A stretch of 19,834 nucleotides of DNA from Pseudomonadota bacterium. GTDB taxonomy: Bacteria > Pseudomonadota > Gammaproteobacteria > Steroidobacterales > Steroidobacteraceae. The stretch spans positions 1-19,834 of the forward strand of contig JADJOO010000038.1 in NCBI GenBank assembly GCA_016713725.1. The letters are read 5' to 3'. Below are positions 1 to 7,941 of the stretch, in pieces. The translations under genes and the position numbers were made by a program. The notes beneath the pieces are model-generated. The model did not search any database. It saw only the letters and a program-made list of their open reading frames with translations, and was not told where the DNA came from. Position 1 is the first letter of the stretch; every line of letters starts with the position of its first letter.

Positions 1-91
1 ACCACAGCAGGGAGTGCTTGCGCGCGCGGGATGGTTGCGGCGACCAACACCCCCGTCGGTCGTGAAACCGGGCGGGGCAGCCTCGCTGCAA

Positions 92-205
92 CTCATCTTC
101 CGGCGACGCGCAAGGTCCCCGTGGAGTTGGCACCAGTTCGGGCGGGTTGGGCCCGATGGTTGCCCCGGGCTTCAAAGGGCCATTCCCTCAGCCGGTCTCG
201 ATGAG
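92..205 (-). promoter_or_regulatory. SAM-I (S-box) riboswitch aptamer
   Basis: On the minus strand the conserved S-box core is present in order: closing stem P1 as CTCATC (205-200) with GATGAG (97-92), the GCTGAGGGA kink-turn side, TGAAGCCC, GCAACC, and GGTGCCAACTCC. Spacing and total length (114 nt) fit the family. S-boxes bind S-adenosylmethionine and switch off methionine or SAM synthesis genes when SAM is plentiful. The controlled gene lies beyond the left edge; in related Gammaproteobacteria it is often a homoserine acyltransferase (metX type), but this is inference. A promoter sits directly upstream, so the aptamer would begin almost at the transcript's 5' end. Confidence 0.9.
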
Positions 206-213
206 CGGGGCGA

Positions 214-242
214 AGTTTAGGTGTGACAGCACGTTAGCGCAA
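214..242 (-). promoter_or_regulatory. Sigma70-type promoter for the S-box transcript
   Basis: On the minus strand TTGCGC (242-237) is followed after 17 bases by TAAACT (219-214). A start near 207 would place the first base of RNA at the beginning of the riboswitch P1 stem at 205. The geometry is right and both hexamers match four of six consensus positions. Confidence 0.55.
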
Positions 243-316
243 GGAACGTCGGCGCAACCGAGACGCAGTCCGCGCGGAAGCATCGGTCGAGGAACTGGTG
301 GCGCCGCCAGCCGTCC

Positions 317-415
317 CCGATCCGGACGGGCCCCGAAAGACGCCGTAAACCCATCCATGGGGCTCCGGCCGCGACGTCCATGTCGCGGACGGCTTTCGGA
401 GCCCGTCCGGACCGG
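317..415. repeat. Nested inverted repeat, three-way-junction shape
   Basis: Outer arms 317-339 and 393-415 are reverse complements over 23 bases with two mismatches; the core pair 321-339 and 393-411 has only one. Inside are two smaller hairpins: CCCA-TCCA-TGGG (350-361) and CCGCGAC-GTCCAT-GTCGCGG (369-388). The inner string GTAAACCCATCCATGGGG resembles dispersed intergenic repeats that I remember from gammaproteobacterial genomes, but this is recollection, not a search. It lies between two divergent transcription units. There is no T-run, so it is not a classical terminator. Confidence 0.7.
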
Positions 416-491
416 AAACGCCGTCGGCGCAGACAGCTTAGCCTCGTCTGCTTCGCTTGGACTGCGTTACCGGTTGCGCCGATCGTTCCAA

Positions 492-519
492 TGTATTAAC
501 GTGCTATCACATTAATACA
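492..519. promoter_or_regulatory. Candidate operator/promoter of the his operon
   Basis: A perfect inverted repeat, TGTATTAA (492-499) and TTAATACA (512-519) around a 12-base spacer, forms the only AT-rich island upstream of the operon. It ends 19 bases before the first start codon. The next gene encodes a TrpR-family DNA-binding protein, so an autoregulatory operator overlapping the promoter is plausible. No clean -35/-10 pair stands out; TTGCGC at 474 and TATTAA at 494 are too close together. No histidine-codon leader peptide or attenuator is visible. Confidence 0.5.
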
Positions 520-538
520 CCCCGGCTCATCGAGACCC

Positions 539-847
539 GTGAAGAACCACCGTGGAATTTCCCCCCGCCAGGAAGCAGCCGCCGAACGCGCGCTGTGCCA
601 GGCCATCCTGACGCTGCGCAGCGTCGACGAGTGCCGCGATTTCCTGCGCGACCTCTGCACTCCGGCGGAACTGCAGGCCCTCGCCGATCGCTGGACGGTC
701 GTCGGGTTGTTGCAGGCGGGCATCCCCTACCGCGAGATCGCGAAACAGACGGGCGTCAGCGTGACGACCATCGGGCGGGTTGCCCGCTACCTGGGTGCCG
801 GCAACGGCGGCTACGAACTGGCGGCGCGCCGCCTCGGAGAACGCTGA
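539..847 (+). CDS. yerC: YerC/YecD-family TrpR-like repressor
   Basis: A 102-residue protein of the TrpR superfamily (YerC/YecD branch). It is all-helical in prediction by family, with a C-terminal helix-turn-helix, YREIAKQTGVSVTTIGRVAR (about residues 64-83), the part that reads DNA. The segment LTPAEL-like CTPAELQALADRW before it matches the family's conserved core. The start is GTG at 539; no better in-frame start exists downstream without losing conserved residues, and the ribosome site is weak. Its TGA overlaps the ATG of hisG by one base, so the two are co-translated. In other bacteria TrpR-family proteins next to his genes have been proposed as histidine-responsive repressors (HisR). 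Here the position at the head of the operon and the palindrome just upstream support that role, but the ligand is unproven. Confidence 0.85.
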   Translation: MKNHRGISPRQEAAAERALCQAILTLRSVDECRDFLRDLCTPAELQALADRWTVVGLLQAGIPYREIAKQTGVSVTTIGRVARYLGAGNGGYELAARRLGER

Positions 848-1746
848 TGGACCGCCAGCAACGCCTGCGCATCGCCGTGCAGAAATCAGGACGCCTCACC
901 GACGAATCGCTGGACCTGCTCCACCGCTGCGGACTGAAGTTCAACCGCGGCAAGGACCAGCTCATGTGCTACGGCGAGAACATGCCGCTCGACGTGCTGT
1001 TCGTCCGGGACGACGACATTCCGGACCTCGTCCAGGAAGACGTCTGCGACCTCGGCCTCGTCGGGCTCAACGTGCTCGAGGAAAAGCGTCTCGCGATGCT
1101 GGCCCGCGGCACCACACCGCGCATCGAAGTCCTGCAGAAGCTCGACTTCGGCCGTTGCCGGCTGTCGCTCGCCGTGCCGCAGGATTTCGTGTTCGAAGGC
1201 CTGCAGAGCATCGCCGGCAAGCGCATCGCCACCACGTATCCGCACGTGCTGGCTCGCTTCCTGCAGGAAAACGCCATCACCGCCGAAATCGTCACGCTGT
1301 CCGGCGCCGTCGAAATCGCACCCCGCCTCGGCCGGGCCGACCTGATCTGCGATCTCGTTTCCACCGGTTCGACACTGACGGCCAATCATCTGCGCGAAGT
1401 CGCCGTCGTGCTCGAAAGCCAGGTGTGCCTGGTGCGCACTCCGGTCGCCCTGCCCGAGGTCAAGGCCGACTGGGTGCGTCGACTGCTGGTGCGGGTCGAC
1501 GGCGTCCAGCAGGTGCGAGAGAGCAAGTACATCATGTTGCACGCCCCACGCTCGGCCCTGGCGCAGATCGCGAAGCTGCTGCCCGGCAGCGAGTCCCCCA
1601 CGGTCATCCCGTTGGATGGCACCGGCGATAAAGTCGCGGTGCACGCGGTTTGTCGTGAAACCGTTTTCTGGGAAACGCTCGAAAGCCTGAAAGCGGCCGG
1701 CGCCAGTGCGGTCCTGGTGCTGCCAGTGGAGAAGATGCTCGCATGA
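847..1746 (+). CDS. hisG: ATP phosphoribosyltransferase, long form
   Basis: HisG couples ATP and PRPP to make N1-(5-phosphoribosyl)-ATP, the first and committed step of histidine synthesis. The protein has 299 residues, the usual size of the long, self-contained form with a C-terminal regulatory ACT-like domain that binds histidine; it should not need HisZ. The N-terminus RLRIAVQKSGRL and the PRPP-binding stretch DLICDLVSTGSTLTANHL (about 152-169) are typical. The ATG at 847 overlaps the yerC stop, and the gene ends in an ATGA overlap with hisD. No frame defect is seen. Feedback inhibition by histidine is known for the family. Confidence 0.97.
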   Translation: MDRQQRLRIAVQKSGRLTDESLDLLHRCGLKFNRGKDQLMCYGENMPLDVLFVRDDDIPDLVQEDVCDLGLVGLNVLEEKRLAMLARGTTPRIEVLQKLDFGRCRLSLAVPQDFVFEGLQSIAGKRIATTYPHVLARFLQENAITAEIVTLSGAVEIAPRLGRADLICDLVSTGSTLTANHLREVAVVLESQVCLVRTPVALPEVKADWVRRLLVRVDGVQQVRESKYIMLHAPRSALAQIAKLLPGSESPTVIPLDGTGDKVAVHAVCRETVFWETLESLKAAGASAVLVLPVEKMLA

Positions 1747-3068
1747 AGAGTCCGCTCGACATCCTCGACTGGGACTCGCTCGACGCGGCGACTCGCGACG
1801 CCGTGCTGCGTCGTCCCGTCCAGCGCGACGCCGCTGGCCTGCTCGAACAGGCCCGCTCCATCGTCGCCGACGTTCGCGCACGTGGCGACGAAGCGCTGCG
1901 CGAGTACACGGCCAGACTCGACGGCGTCCACCTCGAATCGTTCGGCGTGTCGGACGCCGAGTTCGCGGCCGCCGAAACCGCGCTCACGCCGGTACAGCGG
2001 GCAGCGCTCGAACCCGCGATCGACACGATCACGCGCTTCCGCGAACTGCAGAAGCTGCCGCCGCTGCGGCTCGAAACCGCACCGGGCGTCGTCTGCGAGC
2101 GCATGACCGTAGCCATCGAGTCAGTCGGGCTGTACGTACCTGCTGTAACTGCGCCCCTGCCCTCGACTGCGCTGATGCTGGCCGTGCCAGCCAGCATCGC
2201 CGGCTGTCCGGTACGAGTCATGTGCACCCCGCCCCGCCCCGATGGCTCGGCCGATCCTGCCGTGCTCGTGGCGGCAAGGCTGTGCGGGATCCGCAAAATC
2301 TTCAAGGTCGGTGGCGCGCAGGCAGTCGCCGCGATGGCGTACGGCACGGCATCGGTGCCCAAGGTCGTCAAGATCTTCGGGCCAGGCAACGCGTGGGTCA
2401 CGGCAGCCAAGCAGATCGTTGCGCAGGACGCCGATGGCGCAGCGCTGGACATGCCTGCCGGGCCGTCGGAAGTGCTGGTCATTGCCGATGAATCCGCGCG
2501 CCCCGCGTTCGTCGCCGCCGACCTGCTCGCGCAGGCGGAACACAGCGTGGACGCACAGGTCGTGCTCGTAACGGTTTCACGCAAGGTGGCTGAAGGCTGC
2601 GTGGCCGAGGTAGCCAGGCAACTGGCCGCGCTGCCTCGACGTGACATCGCGGGCAAGGCGATCGCCGAAAGCCGCGTCATCATCGTGCCGACCATCGCGG
2701 CCGCAATGGAAGTCTCGAACCGTTATGCCCCCGAGCACCTGATCCTGCAGGTCACCCACCCGCGCGAGCTGCTGCTGCAGGTCCAGAATGCCGGATCCGT
2801 CTTCCTCGGCGCGTGGACGCCGGAGACGATGGGCGACTACTGCAGTGGCACCAATCACGTGCTGCCCACGTACGGCCATGCCCGCGCCTACAGCGGGCTG
2901 AGCGTGTTCGACTTCGTCAAGCGCATCACCGTGCAGGAGCTGACCGCAGATGGCTTGCGTAACCTTGGCCCGACGGCACGCACTCTGGCGCAGCTCGAGT
3001 CGCTCGACGCGCACGCCAATGCCGTCACGATTCGTCTCGACGCGCTGGCGCAGGCAGGGAACGCATGA
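1743..3068 (+). CDS. hisD: Histidinol dehydrogenase
   Basis: HisD oxidises L-histidinol to L-histidine in two NAD+-dependent steps, the last two reactions of the pathway. The 441-residue length is normal. Visible family signatures are GPGNAWVTAAKQIV, the AGPSEVLVIAD motif, the QAEH segment with a zinc-region histidine, APEHL carrying the catalytic Glu-His pair, and MGDYCSGTNHVLPT near the C-terminus. It overlaps hisG and hisC by four bases (ATGA) at either end, so translation is coupled. The reading frame is intact. Confidence 0.97.
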   Translation: MKSPLDILDWDSLDAATRDAVLRRPVQRDAAGLLEQARSIVADVRARGDEALREYTARLDGVHLESFGVSDAEFAAAETALTPVQRAALEPAIDTITRFRELQKLPPLRLETAPGVVCERMTVAIESVGLYVPAVTAPLPSTALMLAVPASIAGCPVRVMCTPPRPDGSADPAVLVAARLCGIRKIFKVGGAQAVAAMAYGTASVPKVVKIFGPGNAWVTAAKQIVAQDADGAALDMPAGPSEVLVIADESARPAFVAADLLAQAEHSVDAQVVLVTVSRKVAEGCVAEVARQLAALPRRDIAGKAIAESRVIIVPTIAAAMEVSNRYAPEHLILQVTHPRELLLQVQNAGSVFLGAWTPETMGDYCSGTNHVLPTYGHARAYSGLSVFDFVKRITVQELTADGLRNLGPTARTLAQLESLDAHANAVTIRLDALAQAGNA

Positions 3069-4122
3069 GTCGTTCGATCCTGCAACTGGCGCGACCGGAC
3101 ATCCTCGAACTGCAGCCTTACCAGCACGCGGCGTGGGACCCGTCGCTCGAACGCATGCACGCCAACGAAATGCCATGGCGCGCTTCCGGCGACAACTCGA
3201 TCGCTGGACTCAACCGGTATCCCGAGCCACAACCGCATGCGCTGGTAGAACGCATGGCGCAGTTGTATGGCGTTCCGGCGCGCCAACTGCTGGTCGGCCG
3301 TGGCAGCGACGAAGCCATTGACCTGCTGGTGCGAGCCTTCTGCCGTGCGGGACAGGACTACGTGGTGATCACTCCGCCCACGTTCGGCTTTTACAAAGTC
3401 GCGGCTCGCATCCAGGGCGCGGGCGTGCTCGAAGTTCCGCTGCTGCGCGATGGCTTCGCGCTGGACGCCGGGCAGGTCATTGCCGCCGGCCTGCGCGCGA
3501 AAATCGTGTTTTCTCTGCTCGCCCAACAACCCGACTGGCAACCTGCTCGACGAAGTTGCGATGCTGCGTGTCTGCACGGAACTCTCCGGCAAGGCCCTGG
3601 TCGTCGTGGATGAAGCCTACGTCGAGTTCTGCGGCCGGGCGAGTCTCACCGCACGGCTGGCCGAGTTACCGAACCTCGTCGTCCTGCGCACGTTGTCGAA
3701 GGCATACGCGCTCGCCGGTGCGCGCCTGGGGACCGTGATCGCGAGCGAGGAGGTCATCGGACTGCTGCGTCGAATCATCCCCCGTACGCAATCCTGCGTC
3801 GACCGTGGACGAAGTCCTGGCCCTGACCGAGGCTCCCCAGCGCGCGCTGTCGGCTGCACGCATCCGCACGCTGCTCGACGAACGCACGCTCATGCACGAC
3901 CGCCTCCAGCGCTGCACAAATGTCGCGCGGGTCTTTCCATCCGATGCCAACTTCCTGTTGATCGAGTGCCGCGATGCCGATCGATTCTTCGCCGCCGGAA
4001 AGTCGGCGGGACTGATCGTGCGTGACTTCTCGTCCTACCCCGGGCTGGCGAATTGCCTGCGCATCTCGATCGGCACGCCTGACCAGAACCAGCGGCTGCT
4101 GGCCGCGGTGGAGCAGCCATGA
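3065..4122 (+). CDS. hisC: Histidinol-phosphate aminotransferase (three apparent frame breaks)
   Basis: HisC is the PLP enzyme that transaminates imidazole-acetol phosphate with glutamate. Recognisable parts are VGRGSDEAIDLLVRAF, CSPNNPTGN, VVVDEAYVEF, LSKAYALAGARLG with the PLP lysine, and the end LRISIGTPDQNQRLLAA. They lie in three successive frames. One extra T in a T4 run near 3509 shifts the first break. A missing C in the C-run near 3780 and a second missing C near 3793 make the others. Corrected, the gene is 352 residues, the normal family length, starting at the ATG overlapping hisD and ending in ATGA with hisB. All pieces are well conserved, so I infer base-calling indels rather than a dead gene. 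Confidence 0.93.
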
Positions 4123-5194
4123 CTGGAGCACGCGTCCTGTTCATCGACCGCGACGGCACGCTCGTGGAGGAGCCAGTCGACGAACAGGTCGACAGCCTCG
4201 CAAAGATCCGCTTGCTGCCGGGCGTGATTCCTGCACTGCTGGAACTCAAGCAAGCCGGCTACCGCTTCGTGCTCGTGAGCAACCAGGATGGCCTGGGCAC
4301 GCACACGTTCCCGGAACCCGCGTTCCGCGAACCGCAGGATTTCATCCGCGCCCTCTTTGCCTCGCAGGGAATCACATTCGACGCGGAGTTCTTCTGCCCG
4401 CACCGGGCTGTCGACGGCTGCGAGTGCCGCAAACCAAAAACCGGCCTGTTGACCGATTACCTGCGCGACAACCCGATCGATCCGAACAACAGCTACGTGA
4501 TCGGCGATCGCGGGACCGACCTGCAACTGGCGGTGAATCTCGGCATCCAGGGACTGCAGGTTCATGCCGACGGCAGTGACGGCGCCACCTGGGCTGCGAT
4601 CGTGGAGCGCCTGCGCCGGCCGGCCCGCACCGCGACCGTGCTGCGCAGGACGAAGGAAACCGACATCCGGGTGCGGGTCAACCTCGACCGCACCGGCCCC
4701 ATCGCCATCGCGACCGGCATCGGCTTCTACGATCACATGCTGGAGCAGGTTGCGCGTCACGGCGGCTTTGCGCTGGAGCTCACGTGCACCGGCGACCTGG
4801 AAATCGATGAGCACCACACGGTCGAGGACTGTGCGCTGGCGCTCGGCCAGGCCTTGCGTGAGGCGCTCGGCGACAAACGTGGCATCGCGCGCTTCGGCTT
4901 CGTACTGCCCATGGACGAGTCCCAGGCGCAGGTGGCGCTCGATCTTTCCGGCCGCTCGTATGCCGTCTTCGAGGGTACGTTTGGTCGCGAGTCCGTTGGC
5001 GGCCTGCCCACCGAACTCGTGCCGCACTTCTTCCGTTCACTCGCCGACAGCCTGCTGGCCGCGGTGCACGTGAAGGTGACGGGTGACAACGCGCACCACA
5101 TGGTCGAGGCCTGCTTCGCGTGCACGGGCGCGCACTGCGCCAGGCGACAAGAATCGAGGGGAGCGAACTGCCCAGCAGCAAGGGCGTGCTGTGA
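4119..5194 (+). CDS. hisB: Bifunctional histidinol-phosphatase / imidazoleglycerol-phosphate dehydratase
   Basis: The N-terminal half is a HAD phosphatase: nucleophile motif FIDRDGTL, SNQDGLGT, a zinc-binding CPHRAVDGCEC loop and VIGDRGTDL. The C-terminal half (from about residue 180) is the dehydratase, with the metal-binding DEHHTVED and DNAHHMVEA motifs. It catalyses the dehydratase and phosphatase steps on either side of HisC. Near 5128 one C appears to be missing (GGGCGCGCACTG in place of GGGCCGCGCACTG). With it restored the protein ends ...RALRQATRIEGSELPSSKGVL at TGA 5192-5194, 358 residues. As given, the frame runs on into hisH and makes a false 557-residue fusion. The bifunctional form is typical of Enterobacteria and Xanthomonads. 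Confidence 0.93.
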
Positions 5195-5195
5195 G

Positions 5196-5792
5196 ATGAC
5201 GGACGTCGCGATCATTGCCAACGGCGGCGCCAACATCGCGTCGCTGCGCTTCGCACTCGACCGGCTGGGTGCATCCTCGCACCTGACCGCCGATGTCGAC
5301 GAGCTGCGCCGCGCTCCCCGCGTCATCCTTCCCGGCGTGGGCGCGGCGGCTGACGCCATGGAACGACTGCAATCCCTCGGGCTGGCGTCCGTGATACCGA
5401 CGCTGACCCAGCCCGTGCTCGGCATTTGCCTCGGCATGCAATTGCTGTTCGCAGGCAGCGAGGAAGGGGACACGGAGTGCCTCGGCATTTTCCCCGCACG
5501 GGTTACCCGGTTTCCCGATCGGCAGGGCTTGCCGGTGCCGCACATGGGTTGGAACCAGGTCGTGCCGCAGAGCGGTTCACCGCTGACACGTGGGCTCGGT
5601 GACGACTCCTACGTCTATTTCGTGCACAGCTACGCCGCACCGGTCGGGCCGTGGACAGAGGCCGTCACCGACTACGGCGGCGAGTTCTCGGCGATCGTCC
5701 GTCATGCGAACTTTCACGGCGCGCAGTTTCATCCCGAACGCTCGTCCCGTGCGGGCCAGCGCATCCTCGCCAACTTCCTGGCGCTGGCCTGA
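5196..5792 (+). CDS. hisH: Imidazole glycerol phosphate synthase, glutaminase subunit
   Basis: HisH is the class I glutamine amidotransferase that supplies ammonia to HisF. Starting at ATG 5196, one base after the restored hisB stop, it has 198 residues. The oxyanion strand motif PGVGAAADAM, the nucleophile cysteine in GICLGMQLLF, PHMGWN, YFVHSY, and the catalytic His-Glu in QFHPERS are all present. It is in the same frame as the upstream open frame only because of the hisB indel. hisA begins one base after its stop. Confidence 0.95.
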   Translation: MTDVAIIANGGANIASLRFALDRLGASSHLTADVDELRRAPRVILPGVGAAADAMERLQSLGLASVIPTLTQPVLGICLGMQLLFAGSEEGDTECLGIFPARVTRFPDRQGLPVPHMGWNQVVPQSGSPLTRGLGDDSYVYFVHSYAAPVGPWTEAVTDYGGEFSAIVRHANFHGAQFHPERSSRAGQRILANFLALA

Positions 5793-5793
5793 C

Positions 5794-6537
5794 ATGCAAC
5801 TCGTGCCAGCCATCGACCTGCGTGGAGGTCAGTGCGTGCGTTTGCTGCAGGGACGCTTCGACACCGAAACCGTCTACGGCAACGATCCAGGTGTGATCCT
5901 GGAACGCTACCGCGCGCTGGGTGCGCGATACGTGCACGTCGTCGACCTCGACGGCGCACGCGATGGCTCGCAGGGCAACCGATCGGCAATCGCCAGCCTG
6001 GCGCGAGCGTTCGAGGACACTGCTGTCCAGGTCGGAGGCGGCGTCCGCTCGCGCGAGGTCGCGGCGGAACTGCTCGGTCTCGGGGTGCAGCGCATCGTCG
6101 TAGGCAGCGTGGCCGTGACGAATCCCGCCGAGATCCAGCAGTGGTTGCGGGAGTTCGGTCCCGATCGCGTCGTGCTGGCGTTCGACGTCCGCCTCGACCC
6201 AGGCGGCACGCCGCGCCTCACGACGCACGGGTGGGAATCTCAGACCGAGGCGAGCCTGTGGGACGCGGTTGCGGGTTACCTGCCACACGGCGCACTGCAC
6301 GTGCTGTGCACGGACGTCGCTCGTGACGGCGCCCTCTCCGGACCCAATCTTGCGTTGTACGCCGAGGCGGCGCGACGCTTTCCGACGATTCAATGGCAAG
6401 CCTCGGGCGGAGTGAGCTGCGGTGCCGATCTCATGGCGCTTGCAGCCACGGGTGCTGCAGCCGTGATCAGTGGCCGCGCCCTGCTCGAGAATCGCATCCC
6501 GGCCGCGGAGCTCGCCCCATTCTTGCCAAGCGCATAA
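5794..6537 (+). CDS. hisA: Phosphoribosylformimino-AICAR phosphate isomerase
   Basis: HisA performs the Amadori rearrangement of ProFAR to PRFAR. It is a (beta/alpha)8 barrel of 247 residues. The start MQLVPAIDLRGGQCVRL carries the first catalytic aspartate, and CTDVARDGALSGPN carries the second. The half-barrel phosphate loops VQVGGGVRS and WQASGGVS are visible. The frame is intact. The last 19 bases overlap the start of hisF. Confidence 0.97.
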   Translation: MQLVPAIDLRGGQCVRLLQGRFDTETVYGNDPGVILERYRALGARYVHVVDLDGARDGSQGNRSAIASLARAFEDTAVQVGGGVRSREVAAELLGLGVQRIVVGSVAVTNPAEIQQWLREFGPDRVVLAFDVRLDPGGTPRLTTHGWESQTEASLWDAVAGYLPHGALHVLCTDVARDGALSGPNLALYAEAARRFPTIQWQASGGVSCGADLMALAATGAAAVISGRALLENRIPAAELAPFLPSA

Positions 6538-7286
6538 TTCCCTGCCTCGACGTTCGCGACGGACAGGTCGTGAAGGGCGTTCGCTTCCGCGATCACAAGG
6601 TCGTGGGCGACATCCTCGACCTTGCCGCGCGCTACTGCGCCGAAGGCGCGGACGAGCTGGTGTTCTACGACATCACGGCAAGTCCCGAGAACCGTTCCGT
6701 CGACCGCAGCTGGATCACGCGTGTCGCCCGCGTTCTCGACATCCCCTTCTGCGTGGCCGGCGGTATCCGCACCGTTGCCGATGCCGAGGAGGTCCTCAAC
6801 TCCGGCGCGGAAAAGATCTCGGTGAACTCCCCTGCCCTGGTCGACCCCGGCCTCGTGAACGCATTGGCCCGACGCTTCGGTTCACAGTGCGTCGTGGTCG
6901 GCATCGACAGCCAGACGGTCGGCGACGAGTTCGAGGTCTACCAGTTCACGGGGGATCCGGACCGCTCGTGCAGCACGCGCCGCCGCACGCTCGACTGGGT
7001 GCGTGAAGTCCAGGACCTTGGCGCCGGCGAAATCGTCCTCAACTGCATGGCGAGCGACGGCGTCCGACAGGGATATGACTTGCGCCAGCTGCAGGCCGTG
7101 CGCAGTATCTGCCGCGTGCCGCTGATTGCTTCCGGGGGCGCCGGCACGATGGAGCATTTCGCCACGGTCTTCGCCGAGGCCGGCGTCGATGGCGCGCTGG
7201 CCGCGAGCGTCTTTCACAGCGGCGCCATCGGCATCCCGGACCTGAAAGCCAGCCTGCGCGCACGACGCGTGGAGATCCGTCCATGA
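6519..7286 (+). CDS. hisF: Imidazole glycerol phosphate synthase, cyclase subunit (ATT start)
   Basis: HisF condenses PRFAR with ammonia from HisH to give imidazole glycerol phosphate and AICAR. The family start (M)LAKRIIPCLDV aligns to ATT at 6519, read here as ILAKRIIPCLDV with the catalytic aspartate. Later come CVAGGIRT, LNCMASDGVRQGYD with the second aspartate, SGGAGTMEHF and GALAASVFH. From 6519 the protein is 255 residues, close to the normal 256-258. A Shine-Dalgarno GGAG (6507-6510) sits 8 bases before ATT, which favours this site. The in-frame ATG at 6393 would add 42 non-homologous residues. Either a true AUU start or a G-to-T error of ATG is possible. The stop overlaps hisI as ATGA. 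Confidence 0.93.
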   Translation: MLAKRIIPCLDVRDGQVVKGVRFRDHKVVGDILDLAARYCAEGADELVFYDITASPENRSVDRSWITRVARVLDIPFCVAGGIRTVADAEEVLNSGAEKISVNSPALVDPGLVNALARRFGSQCVVVGIDSQTVGDEFEVYQFTGDPDRSCSTRRRTLDWVREVQDLGAGEIVLNCMASDGVRQGYDLRQLQAVRSICRVPLIASGGAGTMEHFATVFAEAGVDGALAASVFHSGAIGIPDLKASLRARRVEIRP

Positions 7287-7924
7287 ACGACCTGAACCTG
7301 GCGCGACTCGACTGGGACAAGGGCGGCGGCCTGCTGCCCGCCATCGTCCAGCACGCGGTCGATGGCCGCGTCCTGATGCTCGGCTACATGAACGAGGCAG
7401 CGCTGCGGCGCACGCTGTCCGACGGGCGCGTCACCTTCTTCAGCCGCAGTCGCAACCAGCTCTGGACCAAGGGTGAAACCTCGGGTCATTTCCTGCACGT
7501 CACGCACGTAAGCGCCGATTGCGATCGCGACTCGATCCTGGTGCTCGCCCATCCGGACGGCCCGACCTGCCACAACGGCACGCCCACGTGCTTTGCCGAC
7601 TCGCGCGAGCCGCAGGCGTCGCGCATCGCGTTCCTTTCGACGCTGCAGGCGACGATTGCGCAGCGCATCGCCGACAGCCCGGAAGGCAGCTACACGGCCC
7701 GGCTCTTTGCCAGCGGTGTCGGCCGCATCGCGCAGAAAGTGGGCGAGGAAGGCGTCGAGACGGCCCTTGCCGCCGTGACCCGCGACGATCCCGAACTCGT
7801 CGGCGAATGCGCCGACCTGCTCTATCACCTGCTGGTGCTGCTGAAGTCCCGCAACCTGACGCTCGAGCAGGTCGTCGGCGAACTCGCCTCGCGGCACGGT
7901 GCCCGCATCCCCGGCAGCCTGTAG
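7283..7924 (+). CDS. hisI: Bifunctional phosphoribosyl-AMP cyclohydrolase / phosphoribosyl-ATP pyrophosphatase
   Basis: HisIE carries out steps two and three of the pathway. The N-terminal cyclohydrolase domain (about 1-115) has LMLGYMNEAAL, FFSRSRNQLWTKGETSGH and the zinc/metal cysteines in SADCDRDS and PTCHNGTPTC. The C-terminal pyrophosphatase (about 120-213) has the MazG-like helix motif KVGEEGVETALAA and ECADLLYHLLVLL. The 213-residue length is that of the fused form. It is the last gene of the operon and faces the convergent MFS gene with only 17 bases between stops. Confidence 0.97.
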   Translation: MNDLNLARLDWDKGGGLLPAIVQHAVDGRVLMLGYMNEAALRRTLSDGRVTFFSRSRNQLWTKGETSGHFLHVTHVSADCDRDSILVLAHPDGPTCHNGTPTCFADSREPQASRIAFLSTLQATIAQRIADSPEGSYTARLFASGVGRIAQKVGEEGVETALAAVTRDDPELVGECADLLYHLLVLLKSRNLTLEQVVGELASRHGARIPGSL

Positions 7925-7941
7925 TCGGAGCAGCTGCGCCT

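Larger units (their letters stand above)
1..538. other. Gene-free regulatory region between a leftward transcript and the his operon
   Basis: No believable gene lies here. The open frames in this stretch run through a riboswitch and inverted repeats and have no protein-like character. It contains, from left to right, the expression-platform part of a minus-strand leader (1-91), a SAM-I riboswitch (92-205), its promoter (214-242), a nested inverted repeat (317-415), a hairpin GCAGAC/GTCTGC (429-434 with 446-451), and an AT-rich palindrome just before the first his-operon gene (492-519). The riboswitch-controlled gene must start left of base 1. In the platform part, a CGACC/GGTCG hairpin on the minus strand is visible, but without the gene start I cannot say whether control acts on termination or translation. 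Confidence 0.8.

Noticed and set aside
14..515. Open frames of 68 and 122 residues at the left edge
   Set aside because: They run through the riboswitch and the nested inverted repeat on the opposite or same strand, with Arg/Pro/Gly-rich content and no protein signature.
416..538. A histidine attenuator with leader peptide before the his operon
   Set aside because: No run of CAT/CAC codons and no terminator/antiterminator pair with a T-run; the only hairpin (429-451) has no T-run.
4119..5792. A natural HisB-HisH fusion enzyme
   Set aside because: The joining segment is not protein-like, while one restored C gives the exact HisB C-terminus and a separate HisH start.
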